A stretch of DNA of 64,000 nt from JAEXNA01 sp037189585 (lineage in GTDB: Bacteria; Vulcanimicrobiota; Xenobia; Xenobiales; JADMJV01). The stretch's first letter is position 1. Every line of letters begins with the position of its first letter. This document shows, piece after piece, positions 41,533 through 49,576 of the stretch. Made by a program: the position numbers and the translations under genes. The stretch covers positions 1 to 64,000 of the forward strand of contig JBBCJA010000014.1 of NCBI GenBank assembly GCA_037189585.1, read 5' to 3'. The notes under the pieces were generated by a model that searched no databases, was not told the origin of the DNA, and saw only the letters and a program-made list of their open reading frames with translations.

Positions 41533-43203
41533 ATGTCAAAACAGCGTGAGATCCATTGGGACCAGGTGAAACAAGCTCTGGAAGCGGTTCAAGACGTGTC
41601 CGTCGGGTTTCTCCCCGCGACGGCTCCACTTCATACTCTTCCGTACCCCTACGAAGAGCTCTCGGTAGCCTGCGAAAAGTTGGCCGGCCGATATCACGGA
41701 CTTGACCAAGACTGCCGCCCTTGGTTGGACGAACTGTTCACCGACCCACGCCCGGAATGGCTCAGTGCTCTCGAGACGGCTTCGGACTCTCTCTTAGAGA
41801 ATCTCATGACCAAGGTTAGCCTCCTTTGTCACGCCTACCGCTGGCAGAGGATGCCCACTCCGTCAGAGAACTACGCCCTGGAGAACATCAAGCTCCCAAC
41901 TGGTCTTGAGTCGCTTTGGAGCGACCTCGCTCTTCGTCTCGGAGTGCCGAGAGTCGGCAATTTTTACACCATGGTGGCGAATAACTGGGTTCTTCAAGGA
42001 GTTGCTCCAGGTAGCCGTTACAAGGTGGAACAACTCAGCGATCAGACGGTGGACCTTGTTCACAGTTGGCTCCTTCCTCCACTGCATGAAGAGTTGAGAA
42101 CATTTGTGGTGACGGCGCTCTGCATCGAATCCCGGGGGGCGAAAATTCTGGCTCACATCAAGGAGATTCACGACTGCGTCGGTCGATCCGACGAGCAGGA
42201 AGCGACATATCATTTAACCTTTCTGGCCGCGACGTTGCTAGGTATCACATCCGACTTTAACCGTTCGATCAAGAAGGCTCGTATCGCGCCCCATAATTTT
42301 CTGACCTATGTTCAGCCCACCATGATCTGGCTGCTCGACCATGGAGATGGCCCTCTAGAGGGTGCCAGCGGTCCACAATCTTGCACGATTCAACTCCTCG
42401 ATAGCTTTCTAGGCGTTCCCCGAAGTAGTGAGCTCGGTGGTCTGATTCTCAAGGCTCGAGCCTACATGATGCCTCGCCATCGGCAACTTCTCGAAGTTAT
42501 GGACTCGGCTGGAGAGATTCTGCGAGAGTTCGTAGTCCGCTCAGCCTCACCTCGCCTTTTAGAGGCCTACAATCGCTGCCTGAGCACCATGCGAGCTTGG
42601 CGCGTGAGTCATCAAAAGCGAGGTGCGATGTACATCGAGGGCGATGAGGCGAAATCTGTCGAGCACTACGTGTCGACGGGCCTGGTGGTTCAAGATGACC
42701 AGAATCGAACCCAGGTCTTTGAAGAGATGATGGAAGCGCATATCGAGGCCACGCAATCCCGCACTCTCGTCTCGGAATGGAGCGGGAAGGAGCGTGGCCT
42801 TGACTACCTTTTCCGCTTTCTCAGCCCGAGTCAACGGGAGACCCTCGATCGTAAAACGGAGACTCTCAAGGTCTTGGCGGGTGAGTCCATTATCTCTCAA
42901 GGAGAGCTATTCCCGGGGCTCTTTGTTCTTCTCAATGGTAGCGCCGAGGTCATCAAGAAATCCGAGGGCCGGAAATTTGTCGTCGATGCCATTCGAGGTG
43001 GAGAGATTTTCGGCGAGATGTCCTTGGTAGAAAACCTCCCCGCCTCGGCCAGCATTGTCGCCACGGAAGACCTCGAGGTCCAGCAAGTATCCTTGGAAAC
43101 TGTTTACGATCTGATCGAAGAGAATCGAGAGGCGGAAGCCGATTTCTACTTGGCTTTGGCTCAGCTTCTATCCCATCGGCTTCGCCACCGGCCCAGTTCT
43201 TAA
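41533..43203 (+). CDS. Indoleamine 2,3-dioxygenase-like protein fused to a cyclic-nucleotide-binding domain
   Basis: A 556-residue protein. Residues about 30-375 follow the IDO heme-dioxygenase fold: LPYPYEELSVACEKLAGRY, SLLCHAYRWQRM, NFYTMVANNWVL, SCTIQLLDSFLGVP, YMMPRHRQLLEVM, and AYNRCLSTMRAWRVSHQKRGAMYI, in which His360 aligns with the proximal heme ligand. Residues about 430-550 are a CRP-type cyclic-nucleotide-binding domain (IISQGELFPGLFVLLNGSAEVI, IFGEMSLVENLPASASIVA) without an HTH. The phosphate-binding Arg expected after 'LP' in FGE-x-x-L...R-x-A is absent (PASAS), so cAMP binding is doubtful. Start ATG 41533 has a GGAAGGGGGG site. IDO opens the tryptophan indole ring; whether this protein does is unknown. 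Confidence 0.82.
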   Translation: MSKQREIHWDQVKQALEAVQDVSVGFLPATAPLHTLPYPYEELSVACEKLAGRYHGLDQDCRPWLDELFTDPRPEWLSALETASDSLLENLMTKVSLLCHAYRWQRMPTPSENYALENIKLPTGLESLWSDLALRLGVPRVGNFYTMVANNWVLQGVAPGSRYKVEQLSDQTVDLVHSWLLPPLHEELRTFVVTALCIESRGAKILAHIKEIHDCVGRSDEQEATYHLTFLAATLLGITSDFNRSIKKARIAPHNFLTYVQPTMIWLLDHGDGPLEGASGPQSCTIQLLDSFLGVPRSSELGGLILKARAYMMPRHRQLLEVMDSAGEILREFVVRSASPRLLEAYNRCLSTMRAWRVSHQKRGAMYIEGDEAKSVEHYVSTGLVVQDDQNRTQVFEEMMEAHIEATQSRTLVSEWSGKERGLDYLFRFLSPSQRETLDRKTETLKVLAGESIISQGELFPGLFVLLNGSAEVIKKSEGRKFVVDAIRGGEIFGEMSLVENLPASASIVATEDLEVQQVSLETVYDLIEENREAEADFYLALAQLLSHRLRHRPSS

Positions 43204-43264
43204 GCTTAGATGAAGGCTATAGGATGATCTACAAGAATTTTCGGGATAAAGCTCGAGGTGATTT

Positions 43265-44656
43265 ATGCCCATCGTTGTGGACGGACAGACATATCAGTAC
43301 CGAGGGCTCGTCGACGCGACCAAGGGGTCGGGGGACAGCACGGAGCGCTTGAGCTTCACCGTCTACACGGGGCCCGACGGACGTGAGTGTTGGCTCGGTA
43401 AGGATAAAGAGCAGTGGTATCTCTGCCGAGCTCCGGCCGTTCCTAGTTCTTCACCCAAGGTCATCAAGATTCATGAGGTGTTCATTCCCACCAAATTTGA
43501 GATCTTTGGTAAGGAGACGCCCCCTGTTACGTTCTCTTGGGTCGCTCTCGAGCAACGACAACTTGACGAGACCGAACCCTTTCACGGCACGGACCAGGCG
43601 ATGCTGATGGGAGCGGAAGTCAAGCTCGCCATCCCACTGCTTAAGGAGCCGGACGGCGATGTTTACTTCGGACCGAATTTCCCAGCCGCGGATATACCGC
43701 GTCGGCAGGTCATCGCGGGAACTTCCGCCGGGCCCAGGATCGCTCTTGTTCTACTACTGGCTCTAGCCGGCGTCATGGCATTCGGGGTCTGGGCAAAGTC
43801 GCCGGTACCGATTCGGATCTTCTGGTGGGTGGGACCTATCTTAGGCGGAATCTCCATGATGGGATCGCGTCACTCCTTTTTAAGGATGGTGTGCGGACTC
43901 CTGAGCGGTGTCTTCTTCTTTCACTTCGCGACCCACGGTCTCGACTATCTGGTCACCCACGAGTGGGAAGAGGAGGCGGAGCCGCTTTTTGAGTCGGCGC
44001 GCGTGGTGGCGTCCTGTCTACTCTTTCTGGGGCTCCGAGCGCTCTGGCCGCGATTTTATCTCGCCCTGGTGGATGGCTCTAACACCGGAGGGGGTGCCGC
44101 CTGGTTGATATACCTCGGAGGGCAACTTTTGGTCGCGAGTGGCGAGGATGCTGAGAACTATTTCTCCTGGTTCAATTGGTACGCCAGTATCCCCCTGTGG
44201 TCGTGGTTCTGGCCCATCTGCCTGATTCTCGCGGTGGTATCGAAGTTCAAAGATTATCGAAAAGCTCCCGTTGATCGCGACGGATTTCGCTCTCTGCTCT
44301 ATCGGACTTGCGATATCATCAGACAAGGACTCGAGAACTCCGTCGGCGCCGCGAAGCGCCTGGAGGCCTGGGCCGACGATCTCGAGGATGCCCTTTCTCT
44401 TTCGGCCGCTCCCGCTGTGCGGGCCTTCACACCTTTAGCTCCGTCTTTTCTGTGCTGGCGCGAGCAGACTGTGGCTCTTCAAGATGTGGAGGTGGAGTCT
44501 CTCGATGATGATGTCCGCCAGGCTTTGGAGACGGATCTCGCCACCATCTCGGAGGATTTCAAAGAGCTGCTCGATTACCTGGATGGGTGGCCCAACGACT
44601 CCAAGGAGCTCAAGACGCTCCGCTACTCTCCCCGGTTGGTGACCTGGAACTACTAG
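43265..44656 (+). CDS. Multi-pass membrane protein of unknown function
   Basis: A 463-residue protein with a cytoplasmic or exposed beta-rich N-terminal domain (about 1-155), five to six transmembrane helices (about 160-330: IALVLLLALAGVMAFGVW, IFWWVGPILGGISMMG, MVCGLLSGVFFFHF, ASCLLFLGLRALW, LWSWFWPICLILAVV), and a helical acidic C-terminus. GAGGTGA precedes the ATG. It starts 61 bases after the IDO-cNMP fusion with no terminator between, so co-transcription is likely. No family recognised. Confidence 0.7.
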   Translation: MPIVVDGQTYQYRGLVDATKGSGDSTERLSFTVYTGPDGRECWLGKDKEQWYLCRAPAVPSSSPKVIKIHEVFIPTKFEIFGKETPPVTFSWVALEQRQLDETEPFHGTDQAMLMGAEVKLAIPLLKEPDGDVYFGPNFPAADIPRRQVIAGTSAGPRIALVLLLALAGVMAFGVWAKSPVPIRIFWWVGPILGGISMMGSRHSFLRMVCGLLSGVFFFHFATHGLDYLVTHEWEEEAEPLFESARVVASCLLFLGLRALWPRFYLALVDGSNTGGGAAWLIYLGGQLLVASGEDAENYFSWFNWYASIPLWSWFWPICLILAVVSKFKDYRKAPVDRDGFRSLLYRTCDIIRQGLENSVGAAKRLEAWADDLEDALSLSAAPAVRAFTPLAPSFLCWREQTVALQDVEVESLDDDVRQALETDLATISEDFKELLDYLDGWPNDSKELKTLRYSPRLVTWNY

Positions 44657-44765
44657 CGGAGGCCTCCCTCGGCATCCAAGCCCAAAGATTCAGCATAAAG
44701 ATAGAACCTCCCCAGAAGGTGACACTGGACCAAAGCCGGTCACGGCCGCCACTGAGCCGCCTGAA

Positions 44766-46706
44766 TTGTCACTCGGCTTGGAAACCTACGGGGCACTCGG
44801 AGGCCCACGCCGTCTAGGGCAAGAAAAAGGCCTCGTGCCGGACTGGACCTACAGCACTGTTCTCGCTCCTCTTTTTCGGTGCTTTCCGGATGACGTCTCA
44901 CGACGATTCGTCAATGGGTATCTGCGAGCGATGACCTCGCTGCCTGGGGGGACCGGAATTCTGGACCTGTTGGGCCATATGGACCCGCCCGAAGAGCTTT
45001 CCACTTCCTTCATGGGATTGAATCTCTCGAGTCCGGTGATTCTCGCCCCGGCGATCGACCCCCAGGGTGGGGCGAGACGAGCTTTCGATCGATTCGGATT
45101 CGGCGCCTTGGTGGTCGGCCCGGTCACCGTTTCTGAATCCGACGTCGGGAAGTTCCAGCAGGGAGAGGGCCAGACTTTGCAAGCTCTCTCTCTACCCAGG
45201 GTCGGTGCTGATGAACTATCTAGAGATGCCCTGGGGCAAGGGAAGTTGTTGGTGGAACTGCTGCTCGACGAGCAAGACGACGCGCTCGAGGAGCACTTCG
45301 AAGGCCTCTGTCGCGAGCTGGAGGAGAGAGCGAACGCTCTTGTTCTATCGCCCCGGAGCATGGGTCTCCAGCCGGAAACTCTGGCCAGGCTGGCCGAGAC
45401 GGCCAGAAAGTATGGAAAGCCTCTCTTGCTGGGATTGCCCGACACCACGGAGCCGGCCGAGGCGATGAGTTGGGCCCGAGTTTGCGCGAATCTGAGTCTG
45501 GGGCTTTGGATCTCGGGCCATCCCAGCGAAGACGGCGGCTGGGAATGGGGAGGCGCTGTGGAGAGGTGTCAACGTTTGACCAGCGAGATTCGTGCCGGCT
45601 TCCCCGACCTTCCGCTGGCGGTGGACTCTGGTGTGCTGGACCCTTGCCAGGCGCTTGCTCTCTGCCAAGCGGGAGCCGATCTTGTGGGGATCTCCGCCGG
45701 ACTAGTCCATACCGGACCAGGCCTACCCAAACGAGTCAACGATTTTCTTCTTTACCAAGACCAGATAGAGGCCGAAGTCCCATCTAAAGAACCGGTTGAG
45801 CGAAAGTCCTGGTTTTGGGCGGCGATTCTTGGCCTGAGCCTGCTGATCGGAGCGGGTTTGGCTGGATGGGTGGCTATGACCGACGTGGTTCTCCCCTACG
45901 ATGAGGAGTTCTGCGGGAAAACCGGTCCCGAGATCGCGGCTTTCAATCCCAGGATCCTCTCCTTTATGGTGCACGATCGGATCACGCTCTCCGGAACCAT
46001 GGTGAGCGTGGGCGTTCTTTATATCGCTCTAGCTCTTTTCGAGATCCGACAAGGGGCTCACTGGGCCCAGCGGGCGATCCAGCTCTCGGCGATCAGCGGT
46101 TTCATCTCTTTTTTCGCTTTCCTCGGCTACGGCTACTTCGATCCTTTTCATGCCATGGTGGCGGCCATCTTGTGCCAGTTTCTCATTCAGCTTTCGGTTC
46201 AACCCACCGGACCAGGGAGGCGCGATAAACCCAGCCAGTCTTGGGAAAATGATATTACCTGGCGCCGGGGGATGTGGGCACAGCTTCTTTTCGTGATCCA
46301 TGCCTCAGCTCTTATTCTGGCCGGCTTGACCATTCTCGCATTCGGGGTGACAGAGGTCTTCGTCCCTCAAGACATCGAGTATCTGGGGATGAACGCCGAT
46401 CAACTGGCCGCTTTCGCCCCCCAACTGAAGGCGCTGATCGCCCATGATCGCGCCACCTTCGGGGGCATGCTGATTAGCGCCGGAATCGCCATCTTACTGA
46501 CCACCCTGTGGGGATTTCGGCGTGGCGACGCCTGGCTCTGGTGGACCTACCTGGTGGTGATGTCCGAGCCGTATTTTCTCACTCTTTGGATCCACCGCTC
46601 CATCAGCTACTGGAACCAGTTTCACCTCTTGCCCGTTTACATCGGCCTGTTCCTTCTGGCCTTGGGCTTGGCTCTGAGCCGTGGCTATTTTCTAGAAAGA
46701 GTTTAA
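44766..46706 (+). CDS. Degenerate dihydroorotate-dehydrogenase-like domain fused to duplicated membrane module
   Basis: A 646-residue protein. Residues about 30-335 resemble class 2 PyrD: FMGLNLSSPVILAPAIDPQGGARRAFDRFGFGALVVGPVT at the start of the barrel (cited in part of the pattern), and SGVLDPCQALALCQAGADLVGISAGLVHTGPGLPKRVNDFLL at its end. The conserved NxSSPNTPG-type substrate/FMN motif is replaced by LVLSPRSMG, so enzymatic activity is doubtful. Residues 350-646 contain two copies of a roughly 145-residue module, each with a soluble loop ending AFxPxxxxxxxHDR followed by four helices. The start is TTG 44766; the frame stays open upstream without any start codon. The 3' end overlaps the opposing prepilin gene by 15 bases. 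Confidence 0.72.
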   Translation: MSLGLETYGALGGPRRLGQEKGLVPDWTYSTVLAPLFRCFPDDVSRRFVNGYLRAMTSLPGGTGILDLLGHMDPPEELSTSFMGLNLSSPVILAPAIDPQGGARRAFDRFGFGALVVGPVTVSESDVGKFQQGEGQTLQALSLPRVGADELSRDALGQGKLLVELLLDEQDDALEEHFEGLCRELEERANALVLSPRSMGLQPETLARLAETARKYGKPLLLGLPDTTEPAEAMSWARVCANLSLGLWISGHPSEDGGWEWGGAVERCQRLTSEIRAGFPDLPLAVDSGVLDPCQALALCQAGADLVGISAGLVHTGPGLPKRVNDFLLYQDQIEAEVPSKEPVERKSWFWAAILGLSLLIGAGLAGWVAMTDVVLPYDEEFCGKTGPEIAAFNPRILSFMVHDRITLSGTMVSVGVLYIALALFEIRQGAHWAQRAIQLSAISGFISFFAFLGYGYFDPFHAMVAAILCQFLIQLSVQPTGPGRRDKPSQSWENDITWRRGMWAQLLFVIHASALILAGLTILAFGVTEVFVPQDIEYLGMNADQLAAFAPQLKALIAHDRATFGGMLISAGIAILLTTLWGFRRGDAWLWWTYLVVMSEPYFLTLWIHRSISYWNQFHLLPVYIGLFLLALGLALSRGYFLERV

Positions 46707-47198
46707 TAACATGGAACGAGTGAACAAGAGCTGGCGCCCCTTGTCGGAAACAGGTCGTTCTATCGTGATCTTCATCAAATGCTGGCCCGGAATCCCGGGA
46801 GGGTCGTACTGGGTCCAGCCGAAAAAGACGTTCTCTCCTTCTTCTATCTTGAGTAACTCTTGTCGTTCGGTGCCTTGGAACAAAATCATGCCTTCCTTAG
46901 AGGAGATGATCTGGGCCGCGGCCTGATAGGCGGGGAATCCCTCGCGCTCGAATGTGTCGGCTAAGCGGAGAAAAGTTATCACGCGCGCTCCAACTCGCAA
47001 AACTCGAGCTTCACGCAAAATCTGCTCAGTCTTGTCCAAGGCCAAGTGGTAGCGACGCAGTCGGCTCGACTGTTCGTCTCGTTTCGCCGAGACCGCGGAT
47101 GCTTCTATATAAAAGCTAAGGATCGCGATCAAGATCAGACTAAAGATGCTGGAGGCGACAAGAACCTCCAGCAGCGTCGCTCCTCGACGGCCCGTCAT
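46692..47198 (-). CDS. Prepilin-like protein (PilW-like)
   Basis: A 168-residue protein with a type III signal sequence: a short basic leader MTGRRG, cleavage after Gly, ATLLEV with Glu at position 5 of the mature protein, then a hydrophobic helix (VLVASSIFSLILIAILSFY). The rest is a soluble globular domain. ATG 47198 overlaps the preceding gene's stop (ATGA), which fixes the start. Last gene of a three-gene minor-pilin-type set; a prepilin peptidase from elsewhere is required. Confidence 0.82.
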   Translation of the reverse strand: MTGRRGATLLEVLVASSIFSLILIAILSFYIEASAVSAKRDEQSSRLRRYHLALDKTEQILREARVLRVGARVITFLRLADTFEREGFPAYQAAAQIISSKEGMILFQGTERQELLKIEEGENVFFGWTQYDPPGIPGQHLMKITIERPVSDKGRQLLFTRSMLLNSF

Positions 47199-47605
47199 CG
47201 TCTCGCCCATCGATGGATCCACGGTTTCGGATAAACGGCACAAGTGAGATCGAAACTTTTCTCCACGTTTTCGACATGCTCGGCTGGAAGCCGGCTCGTC
47301 CAACTGTTGTCTTTGCCCTCACGTTTGGTATTGACCCATATGAGAGTCGGAACATCGAGCGACGAGGTCAAGGAGAATTCACGGCCGTCGATGCTTGTGT
47401 GATAGCCTCGTGACCCCCTCGCGGTTTCGAGCCCTTCAACGAGGTCCGTAGCCGAACGAATCCTCTCCCTCTCCTCTAGACGCTGGCCCGAGTCCAGCAG
47501 TCGAGCGTGTAAAGCGACGTATCCGAAGAAGCCGATACTGACGAAGACAAGAGCGATCATCACTTCGATGAGACTGTAACCAGACCTGATAGAACGTCTT
47601 TTCAT
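47195..47605 (-). CDS. Prepilin-like protein (PilV-like)
   Basis: A 136-residue protein with leader MKRRSIRSG, cleavage before YSLIEV (Glu5) and a hydrophobic helix VMIALVFVSIGFFGYVAL, as in type IV minor pilins of the PilV/GspI kind. The C-terminal globular part is small with one Cys. Start and stop both overlap neighbours by ATGA, so the three pilin-like genes are translationally coupled. Confidence 0.85.
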   Translation of the reverse strand: MKRRSIRSGYSLIEVMIALVFVSIGFFGYVALHARLLDSGQRLEERERIRSATDLVEGLETARGSRGYHTSIDGREFSLTSSLDVPTLIWVNTKREGKDNSWTSRLPAEHVENVEKSFDLTCAVYPKPWIHRWARR

Positions 47606-49563
47606 CTTCCGCCGGTTCCCTTTTGAAACTCGAAAGGACGTGTGTCGATGCTGATGAGCGTGTAACGCGGAGCCGACTTGGGGAGCCCCTCGTAGGTTGC
47701 CACTATCGCTCCATTAAAGCCGGGTGGCAAAAAAACGTCTTCACCCACAGGAGGGTCACCCGGGGGAGGCTCCTGTTGCGATGGAGGGTCCAGAAGATCG
47801 CGAAGCAGAAAGTATCGAAGGCCCGCGGGCTGCACTTGCCAGCTCTCCTCGCTATAGCTTGCCAAGGCGACACCGCTGAGCGGTGTATGGTCCTGGACGA
47901 TCTTTCTATCCCAAATGTCACCAACGGCGTCAATTCCCTCGACATCGATCCTTAACGCTATAAAGAGATTCTCTTTATCGGCCACCGGAGTTCCTTCCAT
48001 AGCGTAGCTCAGCAGGTAGTTAGGAAAGACCGTGAACGATTTGCGTGGAGGAATATCTAGCGCTCCCGCTGCTGAAGTATCCAGTACCCCCGCGGCGTCA
48101 ATAGCCATACTTTGGCCTTGGGGGAAGTCGAACATCTCTCCTTGGACTCCTGGAATTCCCGTGGGGAGATTCTCTAGTCCAATTTCTGTGTTCTCTAGAA
48201 TATCCACCAGCTTTGAGCTTTTGGGCGCCTTCAAGAACAGGATGTCGCGATAGAGTGTCAGTGTGCCTGGAGGAACGACTCCTTCCTGAATCTCGACTCT
48301 CCCCTTCCGAAAGATCAGAAGTCGGCGCTCACTGGTCAGCCCATAAATTTTCCCTTCGGAAGTCACCCACAAGTGAGAAGGGTCCGGAACCACCGGTGTT
48401 TCCACATTTCCACTATCATCTAGAGGAGTCCAGACTTTCGACCAACCCTCTTCATTGTAACGGAGCAAGCAGGGCCAGCGGATGAGACGAGAGCCCGAGA
48501 GTTCGTTGATATTATCCGGCACTCCGCCACGATGCGGACGATACAGATATTGCCAAGCATGGGTGTAGAGGTCTTTACCCGAAGCAGCGATCGCTCCTCG
48601 CGTGATGTACCAGGAGCTTACCGGAGAGTTCGCTTCACCCTCACGGGCTCCCGCCGCGGAAACGTTTGAGCCTCGAGACAGACCCATGGCTTCCGCGACT
48701 GTCGAGGTATCCGGTTCGCTATCATACCAGGAATAGGTGGTGAGTTCGTCTCCACGACCGGCGATCGCCATGCTGTTCCAGGACCCGGTCGCCTCGGTCT
48801 GAAAAACCAAAGGCTGGTCGGAAATTTCTGGAGGAGCAGCCCCCAAGCCGTCGGGCGGAGGAATCGGCGTCCAGCTGAAGGACCCGTTCTTACGGTCGAG
48901 GCGGCTCAGCGTCGTTTCGTCTGTCGGAGTGGGTGCCATCGTTAAAGCGGGGTCGATCACCCTCAGAGGACCGTCCGACTCGGGAAAGATGGGAATCTTA
49001 TCCCGGAAAGCGATTTTGCTTTGAGTCTCCGCCGTCGTGGCAACGAAGGCTGGACCTCCGTAGGCAACCATACCTAGAGGCAGCTCGGAGCCAAGTTTTG
49101 ATAAGACACCGTTGGCGAAAATCGCGCAAGCTTCGCGCTCTACCCGAGGCAAGAACATCACCTTTTCATCGCTGGTCTCCGAGTCCAGAAACGGTGTCTT
49201 GAGAAGGTGATAAGTCAGGTAAGAGTTGACAGGGCCTGAGGTGGAGCGGCAGTGGACCCGCACCACCTTGCCGCGTCGCCCGGTGGCGGGCATCTCCACG
49301 AGCTGGACACGAGTCTCCACACCTGAGGTTCCACCTTTGCCACTCAAGCCACGAAACTCTCCCAATTGTCGAAGCTGGCCGTAGGCTTCAGCCGCGGCCG
49401 AGCGAGCGGCGGAATCAGCTTTCAGCTTGTGCTCCATGGAGAGCGATAAGGCTATGTCCTGACGATTGCTCAGCAGTAGAGCTGTGGAGAGAAAGAATAG
49501 AAATACAGAGACGAAAAGAGCGGTTACCAAGATATTTCCCCGTTGAGCCGCTTGTCTTGTCAC
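47602..49563 (-). CDS. Large PilX-like surface-pilus component
   Basis: A 653-residue protein from GTG 49563, which has GGGGAGG 7 bases upstream. N-terminal QRGNILVTALFVSVFLFFLSTALLL and the helix that follows (DIALSLSMEHKLKADSAARSAAAEAYGQL) match PilX/GspK-type minor pilins that lack the usual Glu5. The remaining 550 residues are beta-rich with Trp- and Gly-containing repeats (WNSMAIAGRGDELTTYSWY, YLYRPHRGGVPDN, VWTPLDDSGN), much larger than in classical minor pilins, and may form an exposed tip or adhesin. The frame extends 219 codons further upstream, antisense to aldehyde dehydrogenase; that part is rejected. First of three coupled pilin-like genes. Confidence 0.75.
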   Translation of the reverse strand: MTRQAAQRGNILVTALFVSVFLFFLSTALLLSNRQDIALSLSMEHKLKADSAARSAAAEAYGQLRQLGEFRGLSGKGGTSGVETRVQLVEMPATGRRGKVVRVHCRSTSGPVNSYLTYHLLKTPFLDSETSDEKVMFLPRVEREACAIFANGVLSKLGSELPLGMVAYGGPAFVATTAETQSKIAFRDKIPIFPESDGPLRVIDPALTMAPTPTDETTLSRLDRKNGSFSWTPIPPPDGLGAAPPEISDQPLVFQTEATGSWNSMAIAGRGDELTTYSWYDSEPDTSTVAEAMGLSRGSNVSAAGAREGEANSPVSSWYITRGAIAASGKDLYTHAWQYLYRPHRGGVPDNINELSGSRLIRWPCLLRYNEEGWSKVWTPLDDSGNVETPVVPDPSHLWVTSEGKIYGLTSERRLLIFRKGRVEIQEGVVPPGTLTLYRDILFLKAPKSSKLVDILENTEIGLENLPTGIPGVQGEMFDFPQGQSMAIDAAGVLDTSAAGALDIPPRKSFTVFPNYLLSYAMEGTPVADKENLFIALRIDVEGIDAVGDIWDRKIVQDHTPLSGVALASYSEESWQVQPAGLRYFLLRDLLDPPSQQEPPPGDPPVGEDVFLPPGFNGAIVATYEGLPKSAPRYTLISIDTRPFEFQKGTGGR

Positions 49564-49576
49564 TCTATAGCCTCCC

